Notes: generated by a model from the letters alone, not told the origin. A stretch of DNA of 64,000 nt from Cyanophora paradoxa (GCA_004431415.1 QPMI01000017.1:1-64000), one strand, 5' to 3'; positions 20,120 through 31,241 are shown, counted from the first letter of the stretch. Numbers and translations: made by a program.

Positions 20120-21251
20120 CTACCTAGGGCCCTGCTGCCCGGGAGGGGGAGGGTTCGGCGGTCGGTGGCCGTGGCCGTGCCCGTGGGGGTGCCCGTGGCC
20201 GTGCCCGTGCGCGTGGCCGGGGGCGGGGGCGGGCGGCGGGACGTGCGTCCTCCGCGCGATGGTGGGGGCGGGGGGCCCGTAGACGTCGCGCGCGCGCCCC
20301 TCGAAGGCCGAGACGATGCGGCGCGCCACCTCGTCGAAGAAGGCCTGCGCGCGGCGCTCGCCGGGGCGCGCATGCGCCGGCCGCATTCCGGCGGGCGGGC
20401 GGGCGGGCGGGCCCACCTGCACGAGCTGGGAGTAGAGGGGGGAGCGGAACTGGAAATCGACGAGGAAAGAGAGGTAGCAGGTGTTGGGGAGCGGGCCCGG
20501 CTCGAACTTCCACTCGTTGATGAGGTGGTGGAAGAGGGCGCTGTTCAGCGAGGTCGCCTGCCGGCCGCCCCGCCGCGGTCAGGGCACGCCCAGGCAAGCG
20601 TGCCGCCCGGCGGCGAGGGGCGGCCACCTTGACCATCGTCTGCGGCTGGAACTCGACGCGCGACGTGTACTTCTCCACGAAGACTTTGAACCCGATCGAG
20701 AGCTCCGCCTCCATCACGTTCGCGCTCCTCCTGACGACGCGCGAGTCCGCACACCACGGCACGAACTCTTTGTAGTTGTCCACGTCCACCACCACGTTGT
20801 AGAGCTGCTCGGCGCTCCACCTGGACGCGAGCACAGGGCGCGCGCTCAGCATCCCGCGGGGCGAGCGGCTACGGGCAGGCTTGGTGCACCCTAGCAGCTT
20901 CCTTTCGGCATGCCTGCGCCGCAGCTGCTCCGGCGAGGTCGCCTCCGCCACCTTGTTAATGATGTTGAATATGGGCCGCCGCGCCTCGACACAGCCGGCC
21001 GCAGCCGCTGGCAGTGGGCGCGGGCGGAGCTGCTCTGATCCGTCCGCGCATGGCCTCGCTAGCGCGCACGGGGCCGCGAAGTGCGCCACTCGTACGGCAC
21101 GCGGCGCGCCTGCCGCCAGCCGTCGCGGCAGCGCTGCGGTGTTCTTCAGCACATCAGCGGCACGGGAAAGGCCGCAGAGGCGCACCGGTTTGCGCGAGCA
21201 TCGGGGAACGACTTTGCGAGGGGTACTCCCGAATTCCGCACGACGAGCCAA
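20120..21251 (-). CDS. COQ10: COQ10-type coenzyme Q-binding START-like protein (mitochondrial)
   Basis: Lipid-binding START-fold protein needed for ubiquinone function in the inner mitochondrial membrane. Core: RRHAERKLLG, joined through a 67-bp-class intron (GGTGCACC...GTCCAG) to WSAEQLYNVVVDVDNYKEFV and PWCADSRVV, then IGFKVFVEKYTSRVEFQPQT, matching COQ10's 'LYxVVxDVxxYxxFVPWC' signature. After an intron: LNSALFHHLINEWKFEPGPL and FLVDFQFRSPLYSQLVQ, another intron, and AFFDEVARRIVSAFEGRARD. The C-terminal tail is unusual: a His-Gly/His-Pro run encoded by a GTGCCCGTGGCC-type minisatellite (20,165-20,220), then PPNPPPPGQQGPR-stop. The N-terminus contains RRPIFNIINKVAEATSPEQL. The initiator is uncertain because the longest frame begins without ATG, so the right boundary is approximate. 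Divergent from CFAP210, convergent with the membrane-protein gene. Confidence 0.85.
20163..20221. repeat. GTGCCCGTGGCC minisatellite in the COQ10 tail
   Basis: Near-tandem 12-bp units (GTGGCCGTGCCC) in the last exon of the COQ10-like gene. Read on the minus strand they give a run of Gly-His and Pro-His dipeptides (GHGHGHGHPHGHGHGH), an expandable metal-binding-like tail not typical of COQ10. Confidence 0.85.
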
Positions 21252-21300
21252 ATTTGTTGTGGTCGGAAGCGGCCGCTCCTACGCAGCAGCCGCCGTCACC

Positions 21301-23228
21301 ATGATGTCCTCTAGGACGCCCGAGACGATCAGGTGCGTTTCTCTGCATCGGGGCCGTCTGGGCAGTGCCCGCCCCGCTGCGGCCGCATGCGCGTGCCCGT
21401 GGGCTGCAGGGGGTCGCATCGATAGCTACATGCTTTATTGGCTCTTGCTAACATGCTGCGCCCCTCCAGCTTTCCGGCCGCCGCCAACGCGTCCTTCTTG
21501 AGCTCCCATGAACTCAACCGCATCCGGTCAATGACCCTAGGCGGCAGCGCCCGCATGGGTGATCCTGAAAGAGAGGTATGCATCGTTCTGCGGCGCACAA
21601 GGCGGGTGCCGACGGTCCGCAGCGGGAGGACTTGCACAAGAAGTCGCAGGCGCGGGTAGCAAACTGGACGAACACCTTGGAGGGGCAGCGCATACAGAAG
21701 GATCTGCGACGAAAGCAAAAGCTAGCAGAGGAGGAGGTGCGCCGAGCCCCTGCCCTGTTGCGGCCTCGTCCGAGCGCTGAACCTCCGGAGCAGGCGAAGA
21801 AGAAGATCCTCGATCAAGAAGAGGCACAGATCCTATCGGAAAAGCGGAGGCAGGCTATCGAGCGGGCAGCGAAGATGCTCTTCGACGAGACGGACCGAGT
21901 GAAGACTTTCCACGGCACACTCCTGCTCAGTGATGTGTTGAAGGTGCGGCGGGGCCCGGTGCTGTGCCGTCTACACAAGTCCTAACCGGCGTTCACATCG
22001 CGTAGGAGCGGGAGGCCCAGATCGATCACAGGAAGAAGAAGATCGAAGTGGACAAGACGATCGAAGAGGAGTTTAAGAAGATGGAGCTTGAGCGGTTGAA
22101 AAAGTACGACGAGGAGGAGCGGCGGAAAGCAGAGGACGTCAAGTGCGGCCTCCCGCATGGCCGCGCGCGCGGGGCGGGGTGCAGGGCGCTGACCCGCCGG
22201 CGCTGCGCAGGCGGCGGGCGCTCGAGGAGGCGCGGATCAACAAGCTGCAGATGGAGGAAATGGAGCGGCGGTTCCAGGCGCGGATAGAGGAGGAGAGGCG
22301 AGAGGGCGAGATCGGCAAGATGAAGGCGGAGCTCGACTTCAAGAAGGCCCGGAAGGAGGAGAAGAAGCGCATGGAGCGTCTCAAGAGGGCACAAGGTGCG
22401 GCCCCCCCGTCTCCCCTCCCCTGCGGGCCGCCGCTGATCTCTTCGCGCCGCGCAGAGGAGACGCGGATCGCGAACGAGTACCTGCAGCAGCTGCGGTCGG
22501 AGCTCAAGAAACAGGAGGAGGAGGAGGAGCAGAAGATCGAGGCGTACGCGCGGGAGAAGGAGGAGACGCTTGCGGAGCGGCGGCAGCGGGAACAGGAGCG
22601 CTTCAACCAGAAGCAAGCGCAGCGGCAGAGGCTAATCGACAGCCAGACGAAGTATCTGAACGAGCTTCGGGCGAAGGAGAAGGACCGGACGGAGAAGCAC
22701 GTGCAGGAGAAGGAGCAGCGGGACGAGCAGAAGCGGCAGGACCAGCAGGCGAAGCGGCAGGCGGAGCTGGAGGCGATGCGGAAAAACCGGCTGCACCAGA
22801 TGGAGATGCGGGAGCGGGCGAAGGCGGCGGCGGACGCGGAGATGAAGGAGTACCAGCGGCAGCTCGCGGAGAAGGACAGGATCCTCACGCAGGAGGAGGA
22901 GGAGCTCCGGCGCCGCATGCTCGAGCGCAACAAGTGGTTCGCCGAGTATCAGAAGCGCCAGTGGGTGCGCGCTCCCGCCCCTCCCCCGCCCGGCGGCGGT
23001 CCCAGCGCTGAGCGTGCGGGGCAGGACGAGGCCTCTTCGCGGCGGGGGGAGGTGCTGGACGAGGAGCGGACGGAGGCGATGCGGCAGAAGGCGGCGCTCG
23101 AGCTGGAGGATCAGATCTTCAACCAGTACACGGACCTCTGCATAAAGGAGTACGAGGCGGCCGGCAAGTCCACCCTCCCCATGAAGATCCACCTGGGCAA
23201 GAAGCAGCCCATGCAGAGCCACATCTAG
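21301..23228 (+). CDS. CFAP210: CFAP210/CCDC173-like ciliary microtubule inner protein (TPH domain)
   Basis: Axonemal doublet inner protein of motile cilia. ATG 21301: MMSSRTPETIR, intron, FPAAANASFLSSHELNRIRS and MTLGGSARMGDPERE, intron GTATGCATC...GTCCGCAG, REDLHKKSQARVANWTNTLE and GQRIQKD. After intron GTGCGCC...GGAGCAG: AKKKILDQEEAQILSEKRRQ and DRVKTFHGTLLLSDVLK. 'RVxNWxNTxxGQR' and 'TDRVKTFHxxLLLxxVLKERE' are hallmarks of CFAP210. The rest is the trichohyalin-plectin-homology coiled coil, very rich in Glu/Lys/Arg/Gln (ARINKLQMEEMERRFQARIE and many similar turns), interrupted by two short introns (about 22,143-22,210 and 22,396-22,455) and one near 22,965-23,050. The C-terminus KIHLGKKQPMQSHI ends at 23,226-23,228. 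It shows that the organism builds motile cilia. The closely related CFAP45 family is the main alternative. Confidence 0.82.
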
Positions 23229-23644
23229 CGCCCCCCGCCCCCCGGGCGCCCGCTTCTTGCTTTTTTGAGCTGTACATTCGCATCACTTTCTTCACTGGAG
23301 CATGCCAGCCACTTTAAGCAACAGGGCCCCGCCGGTAGCTGTAAGCCGACGCCGTCGCCCACTAATATTGTGCATGCATCTATTCCAATTGCAATTGCAA
23401 CCCTTGCATTCCTTCCATGCGGAAGCGTGGCATTAAACCTACCGAAGCTAGATTTTTCAATACAAGCAATGAACAAATGCGACTGCAAGCATGCAAGCAA
23501 AAGCAAGGAATCAGAATGAGACACTCTACCACGCCACGCCGGAGGTTGAACTGCTTCTACCTCCGATAGCCCTCTACGCACGCTGCTTATTGGACTTTCA
23601 TAAGTCCAACCGCCTTGCCAGCAGCCGCCTGCCTGGTGAGCCGC

Positions 23645-24398
23645 CTAACGGGGCTGGCGGGGCTCCGTGCAGTCACGGGCAAGGTGCCCCTCCTGGTTGC
23701 ACTGCGCAGGAAACGATTAGACACGAGTTGATTGCCTAGCAGAAGTGATGGCCAGAGCGCCACGCACATTGTAGCAGGTCTGGGGCTTGCGCGGGTCGGC
23801 GCAGTCCTTGGAAACGTGGCCGATCTTGCCGCAGTTGTACTGCAGAGAATACGATCAGCTAGAGTGGAAAGGAAGCAATAAAAAAGAGGCCGAATGGCAC
23901 GCACGCAGGTCGGGCCCTGCTCGCGGGTGTCCGGCAGGCTGCAGTCGCGAGCCCTGCACATCGGAGGCAGACGATAAGCATTCAAGAACCCACAAGCTCA
24001 AATCGTAACACAGTACGACGAACCAGTGGCCGCCCTGGCCGCACCGGTAGCTGCGAGCGGACAGACTAGGGTAAGAAACGCGATAAGGCTCCATGGGATA
24101 GACGCGGTTCAAGAGACGTGTCATCTACATCTCAGGAAGGAAGAAGATCGCTAAAGACGCCCGGGGACGCTCGGGGAATCGCCGGGGACGATAAGGGTCC
24201 GGTCGCGACAAACGCACCAGGTGCCCGCCGGGCGACGGGGGCCAGCGTTGCCAGTAGCCGCACCAGGCTTCCGCTCGCTGGGGCAGTTACGGGCCTGAGG
24301 ACTCCGGTCAGACCGATCGCGGGGAGGAAGTCAAGCGGACTCACGATGTGCCCGACACCCCCGCAGTTGTAACAGGTCTGACCACCAGTAGACGCCAT
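23645..24398 (-). CDS. CNBP/Gis2-like protein with four CCHC zinc knuckles
   Basis: Single-stranded nucleic-acid-binding protein of the CNBP/Gis2/Byr3 family, which acts in translation and mRNA handling. ATG 24396-24398: MASTGGQTCYNCGGVGHIV, intron GTGAGTCCGC...CCTCAG, then ARNCPSERKPG completes knuckle 1. Further knuckles are assembled across introns: YRCGQGGHW with ARDCSLPDTREQGP (2), YNCGKIGHVSKDCADPRKPQ (3), and CYN with CNQEGHLARDCTEPRQPR then stop 23,645-23,647 (4). Every knuckle has C-x2-C-x4-H-x4-C spacing, and introns repeatedly fall inside knuckles. Short (about 110 residues), with no RGG box seen. The start codon lies only 107 bp from the divergent DCTN2 start. Confidence 0.85.
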
Positions 24399-24504
24399 TC
24401 TCCTCTTCTCCGCTTCTCCGAAACCGCTTCTCCGAGCTCCGCGCCGACGCTACTCGCCAATCAATCGCAGTACGCCCCTGTACGGGGTACACCACGACGA
24501 AAAC
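24399..24504. promoter_or_regulatory. Compact bidirectional promoter, CNBP-like / DCTN2
   Basis: Only 106 bp separate the two divergent start codons, so both 5' UTRs and promoter elements must lie here or inside the first exons. There is no obvious TATA box. It contains a repeated CCGCTTCTCCGA motif (24,410-24,435). Inference from gene positions. Confidence 0.5.
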
Positions 24505-26184
24505 ATGCTCGCCTCCGTTCCCGCTCCCCTGAGCGGCTCCTCGAAGTTCTCGCGCTTCGGCGATATCGTAAGCGTCCCGCGTTGCCATCCCTCGACGCGG
24601 CGCTCCGCGCCAATCGCACCCACACCGCAGGACACGAGCGCTAAGGACGTCTACGAGACGAGCGACCACGAGGAAACCGAATCCCAGCAGCCGGACGTGC
24701 CGCCGCACCGTGACGAGGTCTGCACAATGCACGGCGCCTTGCGCGGCAGAGCTGACGCGAGGGCAGGAGGAGGTCTTCGGGTCGGACGATGACATCGAGG
24801 ACACGCGCCTGTCGCCACGTCAGGCATTCGAAATGTTCATGGGGAAGCGCTACGACCTACGAAACCAAGGTCCGCGCGCCGGCCGCGCCAGCCCGCTGCG
24901 GGCGCAGCCGAGCGCCTGCTGCAGACATGTCGGATTCGATCGGGAAAGGGGGCCGGCGGGCGCGGCCGGCAGCGGAGTACGAGGTGCTGGAGGCGGCGAG
25001 CCGGCGCTTCGAGTCGCCGGCGCAGAAGCTGTACCGCCTGCGGGGCGAGGTGGCCGAGTTCCTCGAGGAGCTGGACGCCCTCCAGCAGGCCGAGACCCAG
25101 GACGACTCCGCCCACGCCGAGGCCGTGCGCCCCCGCCCCCGCGGGTCCCCCGCCCCGCCCGCTGAGCGGGGCCGCAGGGCGGCGGGCGGCGCCGGGGCGG
25201 CGCCGGCCGTCTAGCGGGGGAGCTGCGGGAGCTGCAGGAGCAGCTGGCGGGCGTGCTGCGGGACCAGCGCAAGCGCGGCCTGCTCCTCGCCGGCGACCCC
25301 GCGGCGCCCGTCTCCGCGGAGCTCTCCTCGCAGCTCTCCCAGCGCCTCGCCGCCCAGATCGAGGCCCTCCGCGTCTCCTCTCCGGCCCCCGCCGCTCCGG
25401 CCGCTCCGGCCGGCGGCGCCGCGGCGGCGCCGGCGGGCTCCCCGGCGGGGCCCCGGGCTCGGTGACGTACGAGGTCTTCTGCACGGCGGATTCGGCGGCC
25501 GTCGGGGGCGAGGCGCGCGCCGCGCAGCTGGAGGCCCGCATCGCCCGCCTCGAGAAGCTCCTCGGCAACTCCGACCCCGTGCGCCCTGGGGCCCCCGCCC
25601 TCGCCCCTCCCCGAGGAGGAGGGCCCGGGGCGACGGGCGGGAGGGGGGGCGCGCAGGCGGCGCCGTGCCTGCGGGGCTCGGTGGAGGAGGTCCGGCGGCG
25701 CCTCGCGCTCCTCGACCCCGCCCGCCTCGACGCCATTCAGCGCAAGTGCGCCGCCTCCTCCGCGGCCCCGCCCGGCGCCTCTGAGGCGGGGCGGGGCGGC
25801 AGGCTGCAGGCGCTGGGCCCGCAGCTGGAGCTGCTGGCGAAGCAGAAGGCGCTGCTGGGGTCGGCGGCAGGCCCCTCGGAGAAGAAGGTCGGGGAGCTCT
25901 ACGGGGCCCTGGAGCGCTGGGACGCCGTCTCCCAGCAGCTGCCGGCCCTCGTCGCCCGCCTCCACTCGCTGCGCGCCCTCCACGAGTCGGCTGCGCACTT
26001 CAAGGCGACCCTCGCCGCCCTCGAGGCGGAGCAGGCCGGCGCGAGCGACGCGCTGCGCTCGCAGGCGGCGCTGCTCGTGCGCCTCGAGCGCGGCCTCGCG
26101 GAGAACGCCGCCGCCGCCTCCGCCAACTTCGCCGCCCTCGAGGCCCGCGTCGCCGCCCTGCAGGCCAAGCTCCCCTCCAAGTGA
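24505..26184 (+). CDS. DCTN2: Dynactin subunit 2 (dynamitin, p50)
   Basis: Shoulder subunit of dynactin, the dynein activator for retrograde transport. ATG 24505. The first frame reaches KDVYETSDHEETESQQPD, matching the conserved dynamitin N-terminal 'DVYETSD'. Next exons: QEEVFGSDDDIEDTRLSPRQ and AFEMFMGKRYDLRN; SDSIGKGGRRARPAAEYEVL and SPAQKLYRLRGEVAEFLEEL; LRELQEQLAGVLRDQRKRGL; TYEVFCTADS; LEARIARLEKLLGNSDPV. The long last exon (from about 25,465) is coiled coil: VEEVRRRLALLDPARLDAIQ, KVGELYGALERWDAVSQQLP, ALVARLHSLRALHESAAHFK and FAALEARVAALQAKLPSK-stop (26,182-26,184). Order and spacing match metazoan and protist p50. The start could be internal if the first 40 residues are intronic. The Ala/Pro-rich linker inserts (25,390-25,450) are lineage-specific. 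Confidence 0.88.
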
Positions 26185-26443
26185 GCGCCAGGGCCCCGCC
26201 CCGGCTCGCCCGGTCGCTCTCGAGCTCAAGCTGCCTTTTTCTGTATTTGAAACGAGTTAAAACAGTCCGAATCTGGTTCTTCGGCCCTAAAAGAAGAGGG
26301 TCTACATACACGAGGAACCTACGCGTCTTCTTCACTTCTTCACATTCCTACGAGCCAGGCCTAGTAAAACAAAGGGGGGGTGCCCCCGACACAAACTGTA
26401 AAGCTCCTGAAACTAGTACGCGTTCTCGACGGCGGCGAGGAGC

Positions 26444-27016
26444 CTAGTACGCGTTCTCGACGGCGGCGAGGGAGCTGGCGCGCTGGGATCTGGCGGCGGA
26501 CTCGATGGAAATGCCCATTGCCAGGGGCGAGCTCATCGTCCGGGGGATGCTGCCGCACAGGCCGGCCTGACCGGCGGACGCGGCCGCGGCGGCGGCGGCG
26601 GCCTCCTCGGCCATCTGCCGGCGGAGGGCCGGGGGGATGTACTTGCCGCCGGAGGAGGGGGGAGGGGAGTGGGCGGGGGTGGAGCGGGTGGCGGAGGGGG
26701 GCGGGCTCGGGGAGGGGGCGAGGGGCTCGGAGGCGGCGCGGCGGGCCGGGGTGCCCTCCTCGCAGAACTCGAACATCATCCCCTCCGAGTCGTCCGTGTC
26801 CTGCCGCAGCGACTCCTCCGAGACCGCTGCCCGCCCCCTCCGTCAGCCCGGCCCCCGCGCCGCCGGCGCGGAGGGCGCGGGGCGCGGGGCGCACCGTCGG
26901 TGAAGCGGATGAGCACGACGGAGATGTTGTCGAAGACGTCCTTGCGCGTCGCCAGCTCCACCAGCCGCATGCACACCTGCCCCGCCACGCGTCGGCGCCA
27001 CCTTCGCGCCGCCGGG

Positions 27017-27053
<37 letters not shown>

Positions 27054-28532
27054 CGGGCGGGGCACCTGGGTCTCGGTGGCGCAGGTCTGGAGGAGGGAGC
27101 CGCGGCGCTCGCCGGGGCGGTGCACGGGGGGCGCGGGCGCGTGGCCGGCGTCGTTTGTCACGTTCCGAACGACGTCCACCGCCTCCTGCTCCGTGATCAC
27201 GTCCCTGCCCGCCGCCCGTGAGCCCCGTCCCGCGGCCGCACCGACACGCAGGGCGCGCGGGCGCACCAGATGCCGTCGCTGGCCATGACGATGAACTCGC
27301 CGCCGTTGTCGAGGGCCTCCTTGGTGTCGAGGACCTTGATGTACGGGCGCCAGCTGAGGCCCTGGTGCTCCAGGTCGAAGTCGCCCAGCGCGCGGCTCAC
27401 GGCCAGCATGCCCCCGATGCGCGCCACGCTCCCCATCACCACCTCCCCGCCGCTCTTTTCGATCCGCTCCCGCTCCTTCGGCTCGTGCGGCTTGTGGTCG
27501 AACGACAGCCGCACGCTCTGTGGCAAGGTCAGGGAAGGAAGGAAGCGTGTGCGGGCAGCCGGTGGAGCGCACCCGGCCAGCGGAGGTGCCAAGGATGGCG
27601 CGCGTGTCGCCCACGTTGGCGACGAAGAAGTGCTCCTGAGAGAAGAAAGCCACCAGAACGGTGGTGCCGCTCTCGATCTTCTTTTCGAAGAGCTGATTGC
27701 GCATGCTTTGGAAGGTCGTGTGCAGGGCAAGGACAACGGTGTCGATGTGGACGTCGTGCGAGCATGCGCCGAGGTCGACTTCAGGCTTTGTTTTGTCTGC
27801 GGCACCGTCAGCGACACTTGCACGGGCTGCTCGGCCCAGGGGGGACAAAAGTTCGGCCGACCGTACGCGAGCTTCAGCTCCGCATCAGAAAACGCCTCGA
27901 ATGCCTTCAGGTTCTCCTCGAAGCACTTATCGAAATGCTGACAAACATAATCCCCAGCTTCCGTGCCCGAATGCCCGTCCATAACTGGATCGTCGACTTG
28001 ACGGTCAGAGTCGGGCGGCGAGTTCGGGCGAGGTTCCGCGCACCGGCAAAGAGATCCTCATCGTCCTTGTTCCTGAATCTCCTTTTGATCAGGACGAAGT
28101 CCTCCATGCGCTCCTTCCCGCCCAACGAGTGGGCCTAGATCAACAGGCATCAGCAATGTGGTTGCGGGATCGGGAGCAGGTGGCCAGGGCGGCAGCGTAC
28201 CGAGCCGACGCGGAATCGGGCCGAGCGAGCACCTGGAAAAGCGGCAGTGAGCACGGGCTGATCAAGGACGCAGGTGCTCGCAAAGGTTGAGCGTATACGC
28301 GCGAGGCGTCACTGCGGCGATGCATATCCAACTACGGCGAGCTCACTCACATTCGAGGGCCTGCGAGACGGGAGCCGATTAGAGTTGCGTCACACGACCG
28401 CCCAACCCTCGTCCCGGCGAGAGGGGTTGGGGGTCGGCAGATACGCACAGTGTTGTTGGAGACGTAAACACCCTTCTTGTCGAGAAGCCGCATCGCTGCC
28501 TGACGCAGGTCCGGGTCCTTAGAGCGAAACGC
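26444..28532 (-). CDS. PP2C-family protein phosphatase
   Basis: Metal-dependent Ser/Thr phosphatase. An upstream exon near 28,470-28,530 encodes KDPDLRQAAMRLLDKKGVYV. The catalytic part starts SLGGKERMEDFVLIKRRF (about 28,080-28,125; MED motif), then MDGHSGTEAGDYVCQHFDKC (metal-binding DG), IESGTTVLVAFFSQEHFFVA with NVGDTRAILG, RLSFDHKPHEPKERERIEKS with GGEV, IGGMLAVSRALGDFDLEHQG, EFIVMASDGIWD, EQEAVDVVRNV and, after a poly-G intron, FDNISVVLIRFTDG. All eleven-motif landmarks are in order across at least seven exons. The C-terminal extension is Ser/Pro-rich (EPLAPSPSPPPSATRSTPAH) with KYIPPALRRQMAEEA, ending at 26,444. The duplicated AGTACGCGTTCTCGACGGCGGCGAGG at the stop (26,417 and 26,449) is a 32-bp tandem repeat. 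The first exon and start codon were not found. Confidence 0.85.
27018..27053. repeat. Homopolymer run of 36 G in a PP2C intron
   Basis: Uninterrupted 36-G run on the plus strand inside the intron between the ATETQ and VAGQVCMRL exons of the PP2C gene, where it is transcribed as C. It is the longest homopolymer in the window, capable of G-quadruplex/i-motif structure and likely unstable. Confidence 0.95.
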
Positions 28533-28565
28533 TGTGCATGAGATCCAGTCGTGAAAGATATCTAG

Positions 28566-28626
28566 TTGTCTTTGTCTAGCTGTGATCCGGGCTTCTTTGT
28601 CTTTGTCTAGCTGTGATCCGGGCTTC
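28566..28626. repeat. 31-bp tandem duplication
   Basis: TTGTCTTTGTCTAGCTGTGA plus TCCGGGCTTC occurs at 28566-28595 and again at 28597-28626, identical. It lies in the divergent intergenic region between the PP2C gene and the C2-domain gene, possibly in the shared promoter. Confidence 0.9.
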
Positions 28627-28725
28627 CTGGTTGAAGTTTGGTGTGGTGTTGGGGGTACGACCGAGCGGCCGTGGCCAACGTCGCCGAAACTTCAAGCCCC
28701 TGCCAGCGGTCCCTTCGACGCCAAA

Positions 28726-30834
28726 ATGGCCGCACCCGCACGTCCCGTGCGGCTAATGAACAGCTTCGGCCGGGTGCGCCGTTCGTCCCCCGGATACCCG
28801 CCAGTGACCCGCCGGTCACCCCGCGTTGCCACCGACAGCTCCGCATTATCGTCGGAGAGGCGATGCAACTGAACGGTTCATTGTTCAAGGCACCGCAGGT
28901 GCGTGAGCGCTCCAAAACCACATAGCTGTCTTCGAGGGGACGCCAGCCCCCCTCGCCAGCGGCCGCCTCATCCGCTTGCATATCTAAGCTCTTTTGAAGC
29001 GCAACCTGCGCACCTCTCCGGCCAGTCGCGCCAGCACAGCGAGCCCACTCAAAGCGCTTCGAGCACGCCTGGCCGGCTAGCCTTACCTCTAAGAAAAGCG
29101 CTAGAGCATGCGAGACGCACGTCTCGCCTCTCTCTGCCGCACGGCGTGCCGACGCCTCGCGCAGCCTTACGTGGTGGTCACGTTCAACGGGCAATCTCAA
29201 AGGACCCAACCAGCAACAGGCACCAAATGCGAATGTCCGCGCAACATCCCGAGCGCTCTCCTCGCTCCGTTCGCCGCTGACAGGCCCGGCGCCGCAGGGA
29301 ACCAGGAGTTCGCGTTTGAGGCGATGCCACAGAGCTCAGCCCGCGTCGAATTCGTGGTCGTCGACGGCAAGAAGGAGGAGGAGATCGGCCGCGTGGCGCT
29401 GAACGTGAGCCATTCCGCCCGCGACCGCCGCGCAGCTGACAGGCGCTCGGCAGCTGCGGAAACAGAGCGTCGCCGACGGGAAGCCGGTCGACGCGCTGCT
29501 GCAGCTGGTCGGGTCGACGTCCAAGGAGTTCGCCGGTGGGCGCGCCGCTTGCTCGTAGCCCTTTCCTGGCTGAGCTGCCCGCGCGCCGCAGGGCGCCTAC
29601 GCGTGATTGTGGTCTTCGAGATGCGGGCCGGCGGCGGCGCGGGGATGTCCGCCGCAGGGACCTCGGCGGCGGCGCAGGCGCGCGGCGACCAGGGCACCTT
29701 CGCGAAGGCCCTCTCCTCCCTCTTCGGCAGCGGGGACGCCCCGCCGCCGCCGCCGGCGGCGGGGCAGCAGATGTACAGCCCGTCGCACTCGGCGCTGCTG
29801 CGCTCCAAGTCGCCTCTGCCGATCGAGGACGCCGCGGCGGGGCCCGACCTCTACTCGACGCCGGCGCCGGGCTACGGCGAGGCGGGGCAGCCGGCGCTGT
29901 ACCCGTCCCCGCAGCCGGCGGGGCCGGCGGGGGAGGAGGGTGGCCTCATCGTGACGGACCTGCGGCACCTCTCCGGCGCCAGCCCGCCCCCCGAGGAGAA
30001 GAAGAAGGGTGCGCGTCCGCCCCGGGGCGCGCTCCCCGCTTACGCGAGCGAGCGAGCGAGCGCGGGGCGCGCAGGCCGCTTCTTCTCGCGCTTCCGGCGC
30101 TCTACGTCGCCGCAGCGGAGCAGCCTGCCGGGGGGCCCGCCGGGCCCGCAGGAGGAGCTGCGCGGGGGCAAGAAGAAGGGCCGCAGCACGGTGGCCGGCG
30201 GCGGGCAGTCGATCTACGAGTCCAATACGGCGATCTACGGCGGGGGACAGCCCAGCTACTACCCGCCCGCCACCCCCGCCGCCTACGCCACGCCAGCCGC
30301 CTACGCCACGCCCTCCGCCGGAGGGCCGGGGCCGGACCTGCGGCCGCCCACGCCGCCACCCATGCCGGCGCAGGCGCAGCCGGCGGGGTACGGGACGCCG
30401 TACGCCGCGCAGGCGGGGGCGGCGACGATGTACCCGTCGCCGTCGCCGGCGTCGGTGGTGCCGGAGCCGGAGCGGGGCCCCTCGTTCGCGTGGCAGGCCC
30501 TCCTCGAGAACCCCAACGCCGCCGGTGCGCTCCGCGCCCCCCGCCGCGCCGCGCCGCCTCGTCGAGCGGGCGGGGGGGCGGGCGGGGTGCAGACCCCGAG
30601 GTGGCGGCGCTGTCGCAGGGGGGCGGGAGCGGGCGGGCGAGCACGGGGAAGCAGGTGGCGGAGGCGGTGCCGTGCCTCTGCCAGGGCTTCGGCTTCCTCT
30701 TCCGCTCCGGCGACGACGAGGCCGCCAGCGACTGGGAGGACTCCTCCCGCCCGCAGGCCTCCCCCTACGCCCCCTCCCCCGGCCGCCCCGACTACTACCG
30801 TACCCCGGTCGCCAACCCCATGGTCCGCGGCTAG
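28726..30834 (+). CDS. C2-domain protein with Pro/Ala/Tyr-rich tail
   Basis: ATG 28726 gives MAAPARPVRLMNSFGR, ending at GTGCGCC. After acceptor CCGACAG comes LRIIVGEAMQLNGSLFKAPQ (C2 strand 1), then, past a second intron, PYVVVTFNGQSQRTQPATGT (strands 2-3), AGNQEFAFEAMPQSSARVEF and VVVDGKKEEEIGRVALNV. The phase is continuous across the first two introns. The usual Ca2+-binding Asp cluster is not evident (PYVVV lacks the preceding SDP), so lipid or protein binding without calcium is likely. A later exon (LRKQSVADGKPVDALLQLVG) follows GTGAGCC...CGCAG. The rest is low complexity: LRVIVVFEMRAGGGAG, SPSHSALLRSKSPLPIEDAA, FFSRFRRSTSPQRSSLPGGP, and Tyr-containing repeats (AAYATPAAYATPSAG). The C-terminus NPMVRG stops at 30,832-30,834. 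A peripheral membrane or secretory scaffold is plausible but not shown. Confidence 0.7.
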
Positions 30835-31241
30835 CCGGCCCCGCCTCCGCCCCTCGGAACTCCCTCGCGCCCCGCCCCCGCCCCCCGCGCCCCTTCCCCC
30901 ACCTCTCTCCGTCCTCAAATGCATTTCTCGCACCGTGGCCTCTTGCAAATCAGAGGGGCGAGCGCGAGCGCAGATTTGACGGGCCGGGGGGGGGGTTCAA
31001 ATTCAGCTTTATTAATGAAACAGAGCCAAACCTTCATGACTACACAGAAATATACAGCGGAGGGGGGGCAATATCGATCCCGCAGGCGCTGAGGCGCACG
31101 CTCCTAGACACGGAACTGCACTAAACAATCCCAACCCCGGCGGCGGGGACATCGATGGGGACCCGCTATCAAAACCCTACGTTCCCATCCCGAAAATGCT
31201 GGCTTGAGACCGGACGCGCCGGCCGGGCCGGAGCTCTGCGC

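Noticed and set aside
23228-23640. Possible gene in the 410-bp gap after CFAP210
   Set aside because: Only short frames without features; probably the 3' UTRs of two convergent genes.
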